DNA from: Priapulus caudatus
Taxonomy: Eukaryota > Priapulida > Priapulimorpha > Priapulimorphida > Priapulidae
DNA length: 35,905 nucleotides
Reading direction: 5' to 3'
Assembly: GCF_000485595.1 (NCBI RefSeq)
Contig: NW_014577784.1
Span: forward strand, 109,564 to 145,468
Part shown: piece after piece, positions 1-11,213 of the stretch
Layout of the letters: each line of letters begins with the position of its first letter
How positions within the stretch are numbered: position 1 is the first letter of the stretch
Program-made: the position numbers and the translations under genes
The notes under the pieces: generated by a model
Told to the model about the DNA's origin: nothing
The model's input: only the letters and a program-made list of their open reading frames with translations
Database searches by the model: none

Positions 1-560
1 GAAGTACAGAGTAAAATGTGATGGCGGCCATGTTGAATTCAATATGGCCGCTGTAATTATAATTGGAACTTGTGTTTTAATATGAAAGAGCTTATTAACC
101 TGCGCCAGTCTGCAAATTTTCACGTCTCTATATCTTCCGTGAACGGAAAAATTGCTAAGTTTGTAATTTTTATGGTGGCCAAAAACTCTCTTGGATCACA
201 TGCATCACGTTGTTGTATGAAATAGTAACCCAAATTACGTCTGTCAGTATATTTTTCAAGTCTGTACGAAGATTATTAACCGAGATATAGCTATTTTTTA
301 AGAAATGACGGCAGCCATTTTGAATTCAAGATGGTGGCCGAAAACGCCCTTGGATCACATGCATCACGTTGTTGTATGAAATAGTAATTCAAGATGACGG
401 CCGAAAACGCCCTTGGATCACATGCATCACGTTGTTGTATGAAATAGTAACCCAAATTACGTCTGTCAGTCAATTTTCAAGTCTGTACGAAGATTATTAA
501 CTGAGATATAGCTATTTTTTAAGAAATGACGGCGGCCATTTTTGAATTCAAGATGGCGGC
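1..560. repeat. Tandem/dispersed repeat cluster with near-palindromic GGCGGCC core
   Basis: The phrase TTGGATCACATGCATCACG starts at 191, 350 and 413, each time followed by GTTGTTGTATGAAATAGTAA, so there are two longer units and one short partial copy between. Each unit carries a near-palindrome of the form GGCGGCCATTTTGAATTC and its complement (about 20-57, 308-335, 528-562). Confidence 0.75.
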
Positions 561-690
561 CGAAGTTGTAATTGGATCGCGTGTGTCGAAAGAGCATACA
601 AAAGTATGCAAGTGTACCAATTTTCATACTTTTTTCACATTTTGAACGATTTTTTTCTAATCTACTGTACTATAGTACCTATACTACTAG
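526..690. repeat. Repeat shared with 1655-1840
   Basis: From GAAATGACGGCGGCCATTTT to CTGTACTATAG, matching 1655-1840 closely apart from short indels in the second copy (one adds CTGTCTTTAAATAAA). Non-coding. Confidence 0.75.
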
Positions 691-1189
691 GGGTTTTGAT
701 ATTTAAAAAAAAAATTATGCAAATTAGGTAGGGTTTGGCAATTATATAGCATATTATATAGACACAAACAGTCTGTGGTGTTACACTCGTCTGGTTCGTT
801 TTACAAGATTTCATTGACAATATCTTTAATGCAAAATTGGTATTTCTTCTCCACCCTGCCGATAAAACGTCTATATTAGAGTAAAGTTTTGCAAAACATG
901 TCAGAACGCAGCATAACCTATTTATTTCAAACGCCATCGCTACAAAGCGGGTATGGCGCCATCTATGGTCACAAATTGTGATTCATTTTGGTTTATAAAT
1001 TATTATTGCGATATACAGATGGCAATCGTTTCTATAATGTACGTCGATGGTTGCTCAATTAAAACTGACTTCTTCTTACTCACTCATTTGTGTCCTTTTT
1101 GTGGTGAGCTACAGTGTCATTGACACTTTCATTTCTGTTCCATTGAATGACCATTTCATAGAGGTGTGATTATATGGTTAATATTGTCT

Positions 1190-1199
1190 GTTGTGTGTG

Positions 1200-1231
<32 letters not shown>

Positions 1232-1395
1232 GTGGGTGCGTTTCGCGATGCGCGTGTGTATGTCTGTGTGTGTATGTGTGCGTGAGCGCGTGTGTGTACG
1301 TCTGTGCGGCCGTGCGCGCACAAGGCGCGTGTGAATGTCATGTGCCGTGTGTGTGTGTGTGTGTGTGTTGTGTGTGTGTGTGTGGTGGTCGCGTG

Positions 1396-1431
<36 letters not shown>
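1190..1431. repeat. TG/TGCG microsatellite
   Basis: About 240 bases of TG dinucleotides interspersed with TGCG and GCGC steps. Apparent ORFs of Cys-Val or Thr-His repeats on either strand are artefacts of the repeat. A short similar tract lies at 1556-1584. Confidence 0.95.
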
Positions 1432-1654
1432 GATAGTCAGTGCACACCGCTGGATATAAGTAGAACTAACAGTGTTCACAGGTGTTGTAAAGGCACATCT
1501 GCAGTAATGTTTTGTCACTGCTCGAATGAGATACGTAATGGGCTATTCGCCTGCGAATGCGTGCGTGCGCGCGCGTGTGTGTGATGCGCTACTGCATATG
1601 TGCTAGTGCACTTTTTCGACACCGTGCAAATTAAGCTGCTGTCATCCAGCGAAG

Positions 1655-2128
1655 AAATGACGGCGGCCATTTTTGAATTCAAGATGGCGGCCGAAGTTGT
1701 AATTGGATCGCGTGTGTCCTGTCTTTAAATAAAAGAGCATAAAAAAGTATGCAAGTGTACCAATTTTCATACTTTTTTCACAATTTGAATGATTTGGATG
1801 CATGGTATCCTGACCTAACCGACTGTACTATAGCCCTTATTCATTCACATACCAAAAATGAGCAAAATCCGTTGAACCTGAACTGACTAATGGCAATTCC
1901 TATTTTTGCCAAAAAATTGCCGTGGCTCAAAAGTACGTCGACTGGCGTGCTTCAAAATAGGACGTTTAATATGGGAGCATAGCAGTAACAACTATACCCA
2001 AATTCCAAACGGTTCCTGAGTTATCGTTGACCGTAGCGAAATGTTGACGGACGGACAGACGGACAGACGTACGACGGACGACGACCCATGGCAATAGCTC
2101 AGCTTGACGATGTCAAGGTGAGCTAAAA
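1655..2128. repeat. Second repeat copy with CGGACGGACAGA tail
   Basis: 1655-1840 repeats 526-690. It continues through non-coding sequence to a GACGGACGGACAGACGG run (about 2047-2085) and ends near GGTGAGCTAAAAA, a tail shared with 7735-7795. This tail type is common in marine invertebrate repeats. Confidence 0.65.
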
Positions 2129-2129
2129 A

Positions 2130-3446
2130 TGGGATTTACCGGCAGGTTCTGTCACAAGGAGACACCTTGTGTGGCATGTAAACATCAGTTGTGGACACTT
2201 TCTTGCTGGGAGCTGGCAGTATGCGTTGTTTATTATCAACTGTAACTGGAATGTGGTGGATTAGCGATAGACATCGTTATTTCACCCAACATCAAATCTC
2301 CAAGGACACACAAGGTCGAACAATAAGTTTTGCTCCAATCCAATTTGCTAATTGTCAGCCCGAGTTAAAGCTTATGCAGTAGCTGATTAATGCAGCTTGA
2401 ACGAGGGCCTATATATTTGTTGTGCACTGCATATAACTTTATTTGCAATCTTAATATGGCACACCATCAATGCATAAAGCATTTTATATAAGGTTAAATG
2501 TTCGGAGAAAAGTTGGGAAGGGTGAATGATTGATCACAAGTGCATTATACATTTGCTCTAGAAAATTACCTTTAACATATTGAGCATACACATACTGGCT
2601 TCTACAACACGTAGAAAACGGTTTTAAATGGTAAAATATTACCTTTTTTTCCAAGATAAACCTCCTCGACTAGACAAACACACATAGAATCTTGGTACAT
2701 AATAGCAGTAATTATGAGTTTTGATGCTTGCAAATCATGGTAATTTAACGGAACAATATAATAATTTATGGACGGATACACATCTGAAACTTACAACTGT
2801 ATATATAAATACAAACTCTACAAACCCGTTGTGAAGACTTAAGTATGCCTAAATAAGGACTCTCTCGTATAAAAACATATATTGAGATTAGAGGAAAATT
2901 CACGTGAGATTTTTGCCCCTCTCTTTTCATGTTTATTTTGGATATACAGACCCCCCTTGAATAATGACCTAGGGCCATTATCAGAATGATTGCAGAGTTA
3001 GACCTGAAATTAAAGCTAAGATGACACCTTGGATTATCAATGCAATAAGAGAATAGCATTGTCATAAACAAGTCATACTACTGCAACGTGATAATCTCAA
3101 CTTAGTGACAAGGCTACAAGTTAAAGAAACGGAGTTGGGACTGTTCTGATTCTGAAAGTTAGGACTAGGACTAATTATGTGGCAAATCATCGTTCTGACA
3201 AAGCCTACCCCACCCCAAAAAATTACAATAATAACACCAGTTGTACCTGGCTAGCTATGTAGGCTAATTGAAGACGTGCACTTATCTTTCTCATGATAAG
3301 ACCTTGGTAATGCCATCAAATAGCTTATCTAACATGCCCTTTACTGTTACAACAACCCAGACCAGGGTTATTGATGGATCACTCTTATGGGTTTAGGACC
3401 TAGAGGTCATCAGAGATGCCAACCTGACTGTTTACCAGCTCAGGAG
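2130..3446. other. Stretch without a gene, downstream of MAP9
   Basis: AT-rich, with no ORF I would defend and no clear repeat. It probably holds the MAP9 3' UTR (3446 to about 2910) and then ordinary intergenic DNA. Confidence 0.5.
2932..2937 (-). terminator. Candidate MAP9 polyadenylation signal
   Basis: AATAAA on the minus strand about 510 bases beyond the MAP9 stop. It is the most plausible hexamer I noticed between 2400 and 3447. It implies a 3' UTR of roughly half a kilobase. Not confirmed by any other signal. Confidence 0.35.
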
Positions 3447-3603
3447 TCATTCGACAGCGTTTCCCCTCCCAACGGGACTCCAAGCAGGCCTGGGGCTATC
3501 AAGTTCTTCAGAGCGGTGCCTCTGTCGTAATACAGTGTCTCTCTCCATCTGCCGCTCCTTCCTCTGCAGCCAGTCCTCATAGCTCTGTTCCGCCTCTTTT
3601 ATC
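3447..3603 (-). CDS. MAP9: MAP9 last coding exon with stop
   Basis: Acceptor TTTCTTTTTTAG. It encodes IKEAEQSYEDWLQRKERQ and a basic stretch, then SPRPAWSPVGRG and TGA at 3447-3449. The last W-x-x-K unit and the terminal P-x-W-S-P motif both match the C-terminus of vertebrate MAP9, which fixes the 3' end of the reading frame. Confidence 0.87.
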
Positions 3604-6600
3604 CTAAAAAAGAAACAAATCGATAAGAAGAATCAGAAAGATTTATTCGGCTCACATCACAACAATGTTTTAACAATGAAGTGGCATTCACATTTTGACC
3701 GATCCAGACTCGTCAGGCACCTCATTCACCCAGCCTGGTAGTGTGGGTAGAATATATTTACTCATTTCAGCAGCGTATATAACCAAGCTGCTAACCCTCT
3801 TTCATTCTAAATGTTCCAAGGTGCCACTGACAGCAACTGTACTAGAGTGATTAGGATTTCAGCTAGAAGCAGAGCAATATATTTGCATTCAAAGCTGACC
3901 TCCTGTACATAGCTAACAAAGTTATCACTGGATGTCTACAGAAACTAAAAAAACATCTTGACTGAGCGCAGATATGTCACGAACCCCGTGGACTCCCACT
4001 TGTGGACTCCACTTTGAGATTAGAAACGCGCAGCAGATATAAACAGATCAGATTAAATATAGATAGATTAAACATAATCAGATTGATCTGGCAAGAGTGC
4101 TGGATATGGTACGAATCAAATATAGGCAAATATCAAACCTTTCAAATTTTTGTGAGCGCTCTAACTCCTTCGTCGTGCATGTCTTCCTCATTGTTTCTTT
4201 CAATTTCTTTCGAATATCTACGTCTTTTCTAGATTTCCTAAAAAATCACAACATAGCAAAGTCGTAGAGCTAGAAAAGTGAAATAGAAATACAGCTTATG
4301 CTTTAACATAAGGACAGGTGACACACACACATGCGCACACATGAGTATAACGCACTGGTATATTGATCTTCACGTAGCAAAAATCAAATACGTAGCTATT
4401 TTTATCCAAATCCAACAGCTCTGCACATTCACTATTCTCGTCTCATTCTCTCATCTATTTATTGAAATTTCGTGGAGAATTTTCCGATTAAAAATAGCTC
4501 ACCAGAAATCATATAGCTTCTGTGCCTCTCGCCATTTCTCATTCTTGTTCTCTTCTATCTGTATGGTTTTGACTCGTTCCACCCTATTAGCTTTTTTCTT
4601 TTGCTCCTTTAGCAGAATATCTTTATTCTCTCTCCATATCTCAAATGTCTGAAAACGTGAGAAACAAATGATACACACACGACTCGACTGTAACATTACA
4701 CTGTAAGTGTAATTATTGATTGGTACTTGATTACACACAAGCACACATGTACACGCACGCAAACACAGCCTGACTGTCACATTATATTGTCTGTGTGAAC
4801 ATTGATTGGTCATTGATTACACACAAGCATGGATGTACACACACGATTACACAGCCTGACTGTCTTATTACAATGCACACACAGGCAAGGCATTATCAGG
4901 CATGAGAACAGGTTGAGATGTTTTTGGAGGGAATATTTCAATTTGTGCCTTCAGTTTGCATCGCACACTGTCCTGCTATGGGGGGGGGGGGTCTGGGGGC
5001 ATGGCCCCAGAAAATGTTTGAAATTTGAAAGTGCAGATAGGCCATTTCCATGCATCCTGGGGGAAACTGCAAGTCAGGGCATTCTGTTCTTAGTAAAAGA
5101 CCAATTTCATGACTAACAATTCAAAGTCTTGTAATTTTCTATGAAAATTTCAATGTTTTATATACACCGCAATATTTATCTGGAGTTCCGTTACTTCTGT
5201 GTGAAATTTGACGTATTTTTCCTGACTTTTATGAAGTTTAAATTAAAAATGGCATCCATTTTGACAAGAAAAGTACACCTTACCCACCTCAAATTTTTAT
5301 TAGTTTTTTTTTGCATCGATCTCAAGAATGACCAAAATGGAGAGAGAAAAAACCCGGGAATCTGCAAATCCGCGGAAAATTCTCATGCCTGCATTATACA
5401 AGTATAAATGTACAAACAAATGAATGTGCGCAACCACACACGCAACCACTCACGCACACAATCTGTCACATTGCACTGCACGTGTGAGCAAAATACAGCA
5501 CAAATTAGGTGTGTGGCAGGCATAATACCTTTAATGCGATTGTTTTTTGTTCTGCTTTGTCTATCAACTCTTTTTCTTTTGCCTTTTCAGTATTGACCTT
5601 CTCATGCCACTTCTTCTTGAAGAACTCCTCCCGTTTCTCTTTCCAACTCGTGAATGACAAAGCTGCCATTTCTTTCTGCTCTCTCTTTGCCTGTTGACAG
5701 AAATGTTTACGTCAAGCATTTCTTTATGTTTAATGCACATTTTCAGTTCAAGGAGGTTTAAATCATGCTACACAAAAGATTTATCATTCAATATCTGCAA
5801 TAAATAAAAAAGAATTTAAAGCTGTATACGGTTCACTCCTTACAGTGCATTAATAGGTAACCTACACTGTGACCATATTAAACAAAACATGGTGATGATA
5901 TTCTTTCCCTGCCTACACCATAAAATCTCAGACGAATTGCTGAAAAGTTTCAATGACCAGTGTCCAGGCGGGCTTTTCAATAAAGTGATGCCGCAGATTT
6001 ACTCCTACCGCTAAATACATCCAGTAAATGCACATCGCATGTCACACTGGCGCTGCCACGCCACGCACCTCTTCCTCTTTTGCGCGCTTCTCCTCCTCCT
6101 CGGCGACTGCTTCACGCCGCTTACGAGTCTTCTCGTCTGTCTTGCGCCAGTACCAGTCCTCCCACACTGCCTGTCGGATGCTGAGCGTGTCGGTGAACGC
6201 TGGAGACGCTACACGCCTGCCACGCGGCGACGCCGGCAAAGAGGCGATGCGTGACCGCGCTCGCCTTACGGGGGCACCGCTAGACGTGCTCGTCTTTGGC
6301 CGCCTGCCAAGAGCCAACGTCGGTGACAACAAGGGAAATGTAAGCGACACCTATTTCTGTAAATTTAACATACATTGGTAATGCATTGCGAAGCCGCGGG
6401 TCAGTGACACCGAATATGATAGCGCAAATGACACAAATGGACGTATGAAAATGAAAATATACACATTGTCATTGTACAAACTGAAATGTCTGCGGTAATA
6501 TGCCAGGGCCATAGCGACTTGCATATCATATAAAAAAAATACCGGCAGAACGTCTAGCACACCTACTGGAGTAAATTACATATTTGATACAATTTAATGA

Positions 6601-9600
6601 AATATATCATAGGTACACAGTAATTTTGCCCTAGTTTACGTGTAAAAAGTATTCAGCGGTTTACGCACAAATACATCACTTACGTTCTGTTGATACTATC
6701 ATTCAGCTGTGGGTCCGATATGCCTGCTCCTTCTTTCTGCAGAGTGATGGACTCATTCATTTGCGTTGTGTCCAGAGTTTGCTACTCAAAATATGAAAAT
6801 TACTAGATTTTAGTAAAAAGGCCCTCAGAGATTTCGACAAGTGCCGCGGAGCGACAGCGCTCAACTGACGTGTACTGTAGCCGGGTATTCTTCCGATAAA
6901 ACTCACTGGCAACCGAATGAAGTGCGTCCTCCCGCCACCACGTTCGCGCTCAGAGCATATATCTAGGATACTACTAATACAGATCTAAAATCTATGATAG
7001 GCTTTGCTATACTGGTAGAACAGTAATAAAGATACACCTGTGTAACTTTAATGACTTCTCTATATTAATATGTTATCATGGATATGCGTCAAGCGTGAGC
7101 GTAGTGGTGGTGGTGGTGGAAAGAGGGTGGGGAGGGGAAGGGTGGGAAAGGGGAGGGTGGGGGGTGCCGGGTGGTGGGGCTCTAATAGCAAAGCAGTTCA
7201 GTCCCTTTGTTAAAAGTCAACAAATCCGTGTTTACCCCTCCTCTTGAGGGTCAAAAGGTGATCAGACACTTGACTCTTCGCACGTCAGTCAGCGAAAGCA
7301 CATTTCATGGTCCTTTTAATAAAGTGATAAAAATGGTAGGTCAGCGCTGAAACAAAAATGTTTTGCACTCGGTCCGTTAGACCATGTCCTCAGAAAATAT
7401 CTGATATCTGACCTTTCCCCCACTGCCCTTTGACCTGTGACCTCCAATTTTGCGCTGGTGATTGGTTTCCTCCCAATCACACTATACATCAAATATTAAG
7501 AGCGTAGGTCAAGCTGTTGAGATTTGTGCCGCAATTCCGCATTTCCTCCTATACCTTAAGTTAAGAAGGAAATATTCTCCCTCCATTAACACACCTTGAC
7601 CTTTGACCCCTGACCCCCAAATTCGACATCCCGAGTCCTTTTCGCGATCCCCCCGACGTCCCGAATATTAAGACCGTACGTCGAGTGGTTAAGATTTGTG
7701 CCCAACTGTTGACAGATGCACGGACGGACGCACGGACGGATGGACAAGCATGCGATTCTACAAGCTGCATCCGACTTCGTCAGCTGAGCTAAAAACCTGC
7801 ATAATAGCATCTTAACCTCCCTGTTTTGTCACTGTGAATTCATAGCCAAGCTTGCCACGTGTGATTTGATCCGGACAACGATTATATTAATGTCACCCGG
7901 ATAACACAGCTGACGTGAAGTCACACTATCACTACATCGCATGGTAATCGATTATTTCTAACAAACACGATTGCAATAATTTAATTCAATTCTCTCATGA
8001 TATGTGCAGCCAAATCCTGAAGATACAACACAGCAGAGGGCGGAGGAAAAAACCAACACCTCATTACTTACATGCTCGACACTAGAAGAAGCTCTCCTTA
8101 CTCTAGGCGAAGGGCGTGGTTTTATTATCACAGTCTGCTCTGCACGAGACTGGGAACACTCGTCTTCGGTGAATGTAGCAAGAGAAGCGTGATGTCTCGG
8201 TGCTGGAGACGGTGCTTGAGTGGAGATGATTGAACCAGTTTGCACGGAGGCAGGTCGGACTGTGTCTACCGAGATCCCACTCCCGCTGCTGCTACATATA
8301 TACACTTTATCATGAATAAATCTATACACCAAGACACATCTACGATAAATATTAAATCTTTACGTTATGTTGTTAAAGTCAGACATACTCTCTGGGTGCG
8401 TTGTCTGAACGCGCTATAGAAACTTTGAATTGGAATTTATTAAATGATGTTTACTCATGAGAAATATCGTTTTGGAACAGTAGTACCAACATCTAAAATT
8501 TTACTATTTCAATAACACAACGATAATTAAATAAAACAATGTTGCATAACGCCAGCTTATACCGTACCTAAGAGGGGTGTCTTCTCTGTTGATTGGCTCT
8601 CCACTTGTGCTTAACAGATGACTTAACATTGCAAATTACGAAAACATGTAAAGAAATTATTAGGTACAAAAAATGTGCATAATATAATTCATCAATAATT
8701 TATAAATAGAACTGCTTAAACATGCCTTCAACATAGAAAGTTTAACACATTTTTCATAGCTAAATAATACAATAGTTAGAAGTTATGTATTCAAAAAACT
8801 TCAGTAGTAATTATTATTTAAAAAATGATAAGCTGATTTATGAAAATTTATGAACAACTGGTGGGCTAACCTAATTACATTCCACATCTTAGAATGAGGC
8901 TGGTTCATTACCTGTAATTCCCAAGGTCACCATTCAAACCTGTTTGAACAGATTGTTGTGATAGTGTCATGGATGGCACACTTCTGTTTAATAAGGCGGG
9001 TACCTCTGCAGACACATTCACTGGAATAATTAAAAAAACAAGACCGTTATGACCTTTAATTGTTTGGGTTATATCGAATGCACCCATCTCAGTAGAGCTA
9101 GCACAATCTGTTTTATGATCATGTAACAAATGCATACTTGCTGCGTAATGAATATCAAAACTAAATTTGCAAGTTATAGCCACTTCAAGATGCATACTAC
9201 AACAAGAAAGATGAACCATGTTGGCACATCTAATAACAGCCCCTATTAAGAAAACCATTATCACAACAAATCAAGTACCTTTTGGGGGATCATCATGTCC
9301 CATCTCTGTGCTCCCATCTTGTGTATTCAATCTGTTAGTAAGAATTACGATCAATTTCTTTCCATAACAAATTCATAGTCCCTACGCAACTCTATGTAAA
9401 GGTAAATGCAATAAGCATTAGGAGAAAGATTATTCAAAATTGTTATAAAGTACTTGAGCTATATAATTACTGAAAAGAATTCTGTACGAGCAATAGGATG
9501 TACATACTTGTCATGCTCGTCTACAGAGACGCTGCTACGGGGTGGTGATTTAGGTGGAGATGTACGTGTAACATCTTCCTTGTTGATCGTTTCATCAGAT

Positions 9601-10374
9601 TTATCCATTAATTCCTTTTTTTCGGAATCACTCTTTTCTCTGTCATCGACTTGGTGATCACGAGAGCGCGACTTGAGAAATTTTGAATGATATGGTTTAT
9701 TGCCGAGCCAGACATCTTCACGTAAAGAATCTTCCTGTGCTGCGCATGATTGCTTGGGAACATCAACCTGGCTACTGTGGTGCAACTTCAGCAAATGCGG
9801 GCTGGAGGAGGATGGTGTCCCGACTTTATCACGCTCATCTAGATGGAGTCGACTAGGAGAAACACAGTTACACAACACAGTGGTATATTTCATGATTTAC
9901 TAAAATAACACTGATGTACTGTTCACAAGAGTAAATAACTAAGAGCCAGTATATCCGTAATTTGAGTTTATATCAAAATGAATGCTAATGCTTCGTTATC
10001 ATAGTCTTGGCAATCCACTGAAAGATCCTGCATGATCCATATTGAAATTATAGGTTTGCAACATCGATTGATATAAAAACAATTTCAAATTTATTAAAGC
10101 AAAAAAATAGCAAACATCAGACAGAGATGCAAGGACTTATATACTTACTAATATAACTAAGATATGTCCTACCTTCTCGGAGTTGGCTTGGGGCTTTCTT
10201 TTACTGTAAAGGTGGAAGTACTTTTGAATGATGCTTCATTGTTGTCATCCTGTCTCAGAAAACTATCTTTTTCCATTGATTGTTTTTTCAGAAAGCGTAG
10301 CATTCCATGTTTGCTCTCATTGGAAAGACTCCTAGGTGTATCAGTCGATCTACTGACGTCCAGCATTTCAAGTT
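3447..10374 (-). CDS. MAP9: MAP9-like microtubule-associated protein, 11 coding exons, 5' end missing
   Basis: Spliced gene reconstructed by eye. Coding exons in transcript order: 10374-10173, 9852-9508, 9331-9279, 9020-8912, 8621-8568, 8291-8072, 6781-6684, 6303-6069, 5690-5529, 4648-4503, 3603-3447. They total 1781 nt, about 592 residues plus a partial first codon, and every junction keeps phase. MAP9 (ASAP) in vertebrates is about 647 residues, binds spindle and ciliary microtubules and acts in spindle assembly. The N-terminal half here is Ser/Pro-rich and acidic, with a PKPTPRS stretch like the human protein. The C-terminal half is a charged coiled coil with four W-x-x-K units (VWEDWYWRK, SFTSWKEKR, TFEIWRENK, SYEDWLQRK), as in MAP9, and ends with a PAWSP motif before TGA. 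The acidic N-terminal segment of vertebrate MAP9 (SDDFDS) was not found, so one or more 5' exons lie upstream. Family assignment rests on remembered homology and exon logic. Confidence 0.85.
4503..4648 (-). CDS. MAP9: MAP9 exon, third W-x-x-K unit
   Basis: A 146-nt exon with acceptor GTTTTCAG and donor TTCTG|GTGAGC. It encodes TFEIWRENKDILLKEQKKK and a further charged helix ending KLYDF. The last two bases (TG) join the next exon to give Trp. Confidence 0.85.
4897..5391. mobile_element. 495-bp non-coding inverted-repeat element in a MAP9 intron
   Basis: Begins CAGGCATGAGAA and ends with its exact reverse complement TTCTCATGCCTG. CATTAT flanks it on both sides (4891-4896 and 5392-5397), a perfect 6-bp direct repeat. 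The interior has a G-run and AT-rich sequence and no convincing ORF. It looks like a non-autonomous DNA transposon; a 6-bp duplication is unusual and leaves the superfamily open. Confidence 0.65.
5529..5690 (-). CDS. MAP9: MAP9 exon, second W-x-x-K unit
   Basis: Exactly 54 codons, phase 0 at both ends; acceptor GTCAACAG, donor TTAAAG|GTATTA. It encodes a Lys/Glu-rich helix containing LSFTSWKEKREEFFKKKW, very like the human MAP9 helix AVEKWNEKKEAFFKQK. Confidence 0.88.
6069..6303 (-). CDS. MAP9: MAP9 exon with first W-x-x-K coiled-coil unit
   Basis: Acceptor CTCTTGGCAG, donor GAAGAG|GTGCGT. The exon is markedly GC-rich against its AT-rich introns. The first half is basic (RRARSR, RGRR); the second half carries IRQAVWEDWYWRKTDEK followed by an Arg/Glu-rich helix, matching the start of the MAP9 coiled coil (human NIRAAVYQEWLEKK). 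Confidence 0.85.
6684..6781 (-). CDS. MAP9: MAP9 exon
   Basis: A 98-nt exon with donor AAC|GTAAGT (strong) and acceptor TTGAGTAG. It encodes QTLDTTQMNESITLQKEG and 14 further residues. It starts in phase 0 and leaves two bases that the first G of the next exon completes, so both junctions agree. Confidence 0.72.
6836..7795. repeat. Dispersed repeat, copy A, in a MAP9 intron
   Basis: Begins near CAAGTGCCGCGGAGCGACAG and includes a block starting AGCAAAGCAGTTCAGTCC at about 7188-7255. Both blocks recur in the same order at 35718-35905. It ends with CGGACGGA-type repeats and GAGCTAAAAA at about 7788, the same tail as the repeat at 1840-2128. No ORF; boundaries approximate. Confidence 0.6.
7104..7180 (+). 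other. G-rich tract with quadruplex potential in a MAP9 intron
   Basis: A run of GGT repeats, then many G-runs of three or more separated by short A/T/GA spacers. The G-rich strand is the non-transcript strand of MAP9, so the pre-mRNA would be C-rich here. A long polypurine stretch with obvious quadruplex or triplex potential. Confidence 0.7.
8072..8291 (-). CDS. MAP9: MAP9 exon
   Basis: Acceptor ATATGTAG (a second AG three bases further would give start 8288), donor GAGCAT|GTAAGT, a strong site. It encodes 73 codons of Ser/Pro/Arg-rich sequence ending RRASSSVEH, with a PKA-like RRAS site. Confidence 0.78.
8568..8621 (-). CDS. MAP9: MAP9 small exon
   Basis: A 54-nt exon, acceptor AATGTTAAG (weak pyrimidine tract) and donor TTAG|GTACGG. 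It reads HLLSTSGEPINREDTPL in the frame that joins both neighbours. A later AG inside the exon is an alternative acceptor. Confidence 0.6.
   Translation of the reverse strand, partial: SSVKHKWRANQQRRHPS
8912..9020 (-). CDS. MAP9: MAP9 exon
   Basis: A 109-nt exon with acceptor TTATTCCAG and donor TACAG|GTAATG. It encodes 35 full codons (starting NVSAEVPALL) and matches the phase on both sides. No known domain; probably disordered linker. Confidence 0.75.
9279..9331 (-). CDS. MAP9: MAP9 small exon
   Basis: A 53-nt exon with acceptor TACTAACAG and donor AAAAG|GTACTT. It encodes LNTQDGSTEMGHDDPPK in the only frame consistent with both neighbouring exons. It is too short for ORF finding and was located by splice sites and phase. 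Confidence 0.65.
9508..9852 (-). CDS. MAP9: MAP9 exon, largest
   Basis: Acceptor TTTCTCCTAG, donor GACAA|GTATGT. It is 345 nt (1 + 342 + 2) and in phase with both neighbours. It encodes a hydrophilic, probably disordered region rich in Asp, Glu, Lys and Ser, with a proline motif (TSPPKSPPRSS) that could be a target for proline-directed kinases. Confidence 0.8.
10173..10374 (-). CDS. MAP9: MAP9 exon (most 5' exon supported)
   Basis: Acceptor TTGTGTAG, donor AAG|GTAGGA. It begins with two bases finishing a split codon and ends with two bases (AG). It encodes 66 full codons, a Ser/Lys-rich stretch ending KPTPRS across the junction, which resembles the human MAP9 segment PSPRPRS. Confidence 0.8.
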
Positions 10375-11106
10375 CTACACAAGTAAAACAAATAATACTA
10401 AATTATAAATAAAACATTAAATTTCACATAACAGGTTGTTAATCGATTACATTTACAGAATTTTTTCCCAGTTCTGGCTTCTGTAATTTTGTTAAGCAGT
10501 CGTTGTTGTAGTTCTTTCTTTGTATGAAATCAGACCTGCACATTCTCACTATTAAACAATGTCTAGTACTCTATCTTATTTCTATCCATCTGATTTATAT
10601 GTTTTTAATGTGGCATTGTAATACTAATTGTAATTAAATTGTAATGATATGTTCATGTGTGATGATGTTAATTAAATATATGTGCAATTTTTTCTTTTGT
10701 AAATTTAATAGTAACTGTGATATACATGTGTAGTTACTTATCATTTCATGTCTTGCATTCAGTTATTGTTATAATTTAAGATTGAGCATCTAGTGAATGC
10801 TTCTTTGAGCATTTTTGCCATCGTCTTTATATTTGGGTCCTTCATATGTCTATTTGTCAATTGTATTACTATACCTCAGGTTCAGGTAGTCTCAGGTTTA
10901 TTTCTGGAACCTGACCAACTTAACTTAACTTAGGTTAGATTAACTTTGAGTATAAACTAACCAGTACCACATTGCAGAGTGATTGACAAGAAGACTGTAC
11001 AGTCAACTCTCCCTCCCTCGCTGCATTTACTGACAGTGACAAATTGTTATGACATATGTAACTATGTATTATTTGTACGCTATGGCTATATGCCCGGCAG
11101 CCGGGC

Positions 11107-11213
11107 ACGGTCTTCGATTTCCGAAATGCCCGGCAGTTCCTAACCCTAACCCTTGTTTACTTGAGATAACGCTGAAAATTAAACTGCCGGGAATTTAGGA
11201 AATCGAAGACCGT
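11107..11213. mobile_element. Foldback element with 32-bp arms and telomere-like core
   Basis: Arms 11107-11138 and 11182-11213 pair at about 30 of 32 positions (both contain GGTCTTCGATTTCC in opposite orientation). The 43-base centre begins CCTAACCCTAACCC, two telomere-like units. ATATGCC occurs on both sides, a possible target duplication. No coding capacity; MITE-like. Confidence 0.6.

Noticed and set aside
1174-1584. Cys/Val-rich and His/Thr-rich open frames
   Set aside because: Translations of a TG microsatellite in several frames; no independent coding signal. The same holds for 18393-18809 and 29058-29438.
11133-11152. CCTAACCCTAACCC as an internal telomere array
   Set aside because: Only two units; kept as part of the foldback element rather than as a telomere remnant.
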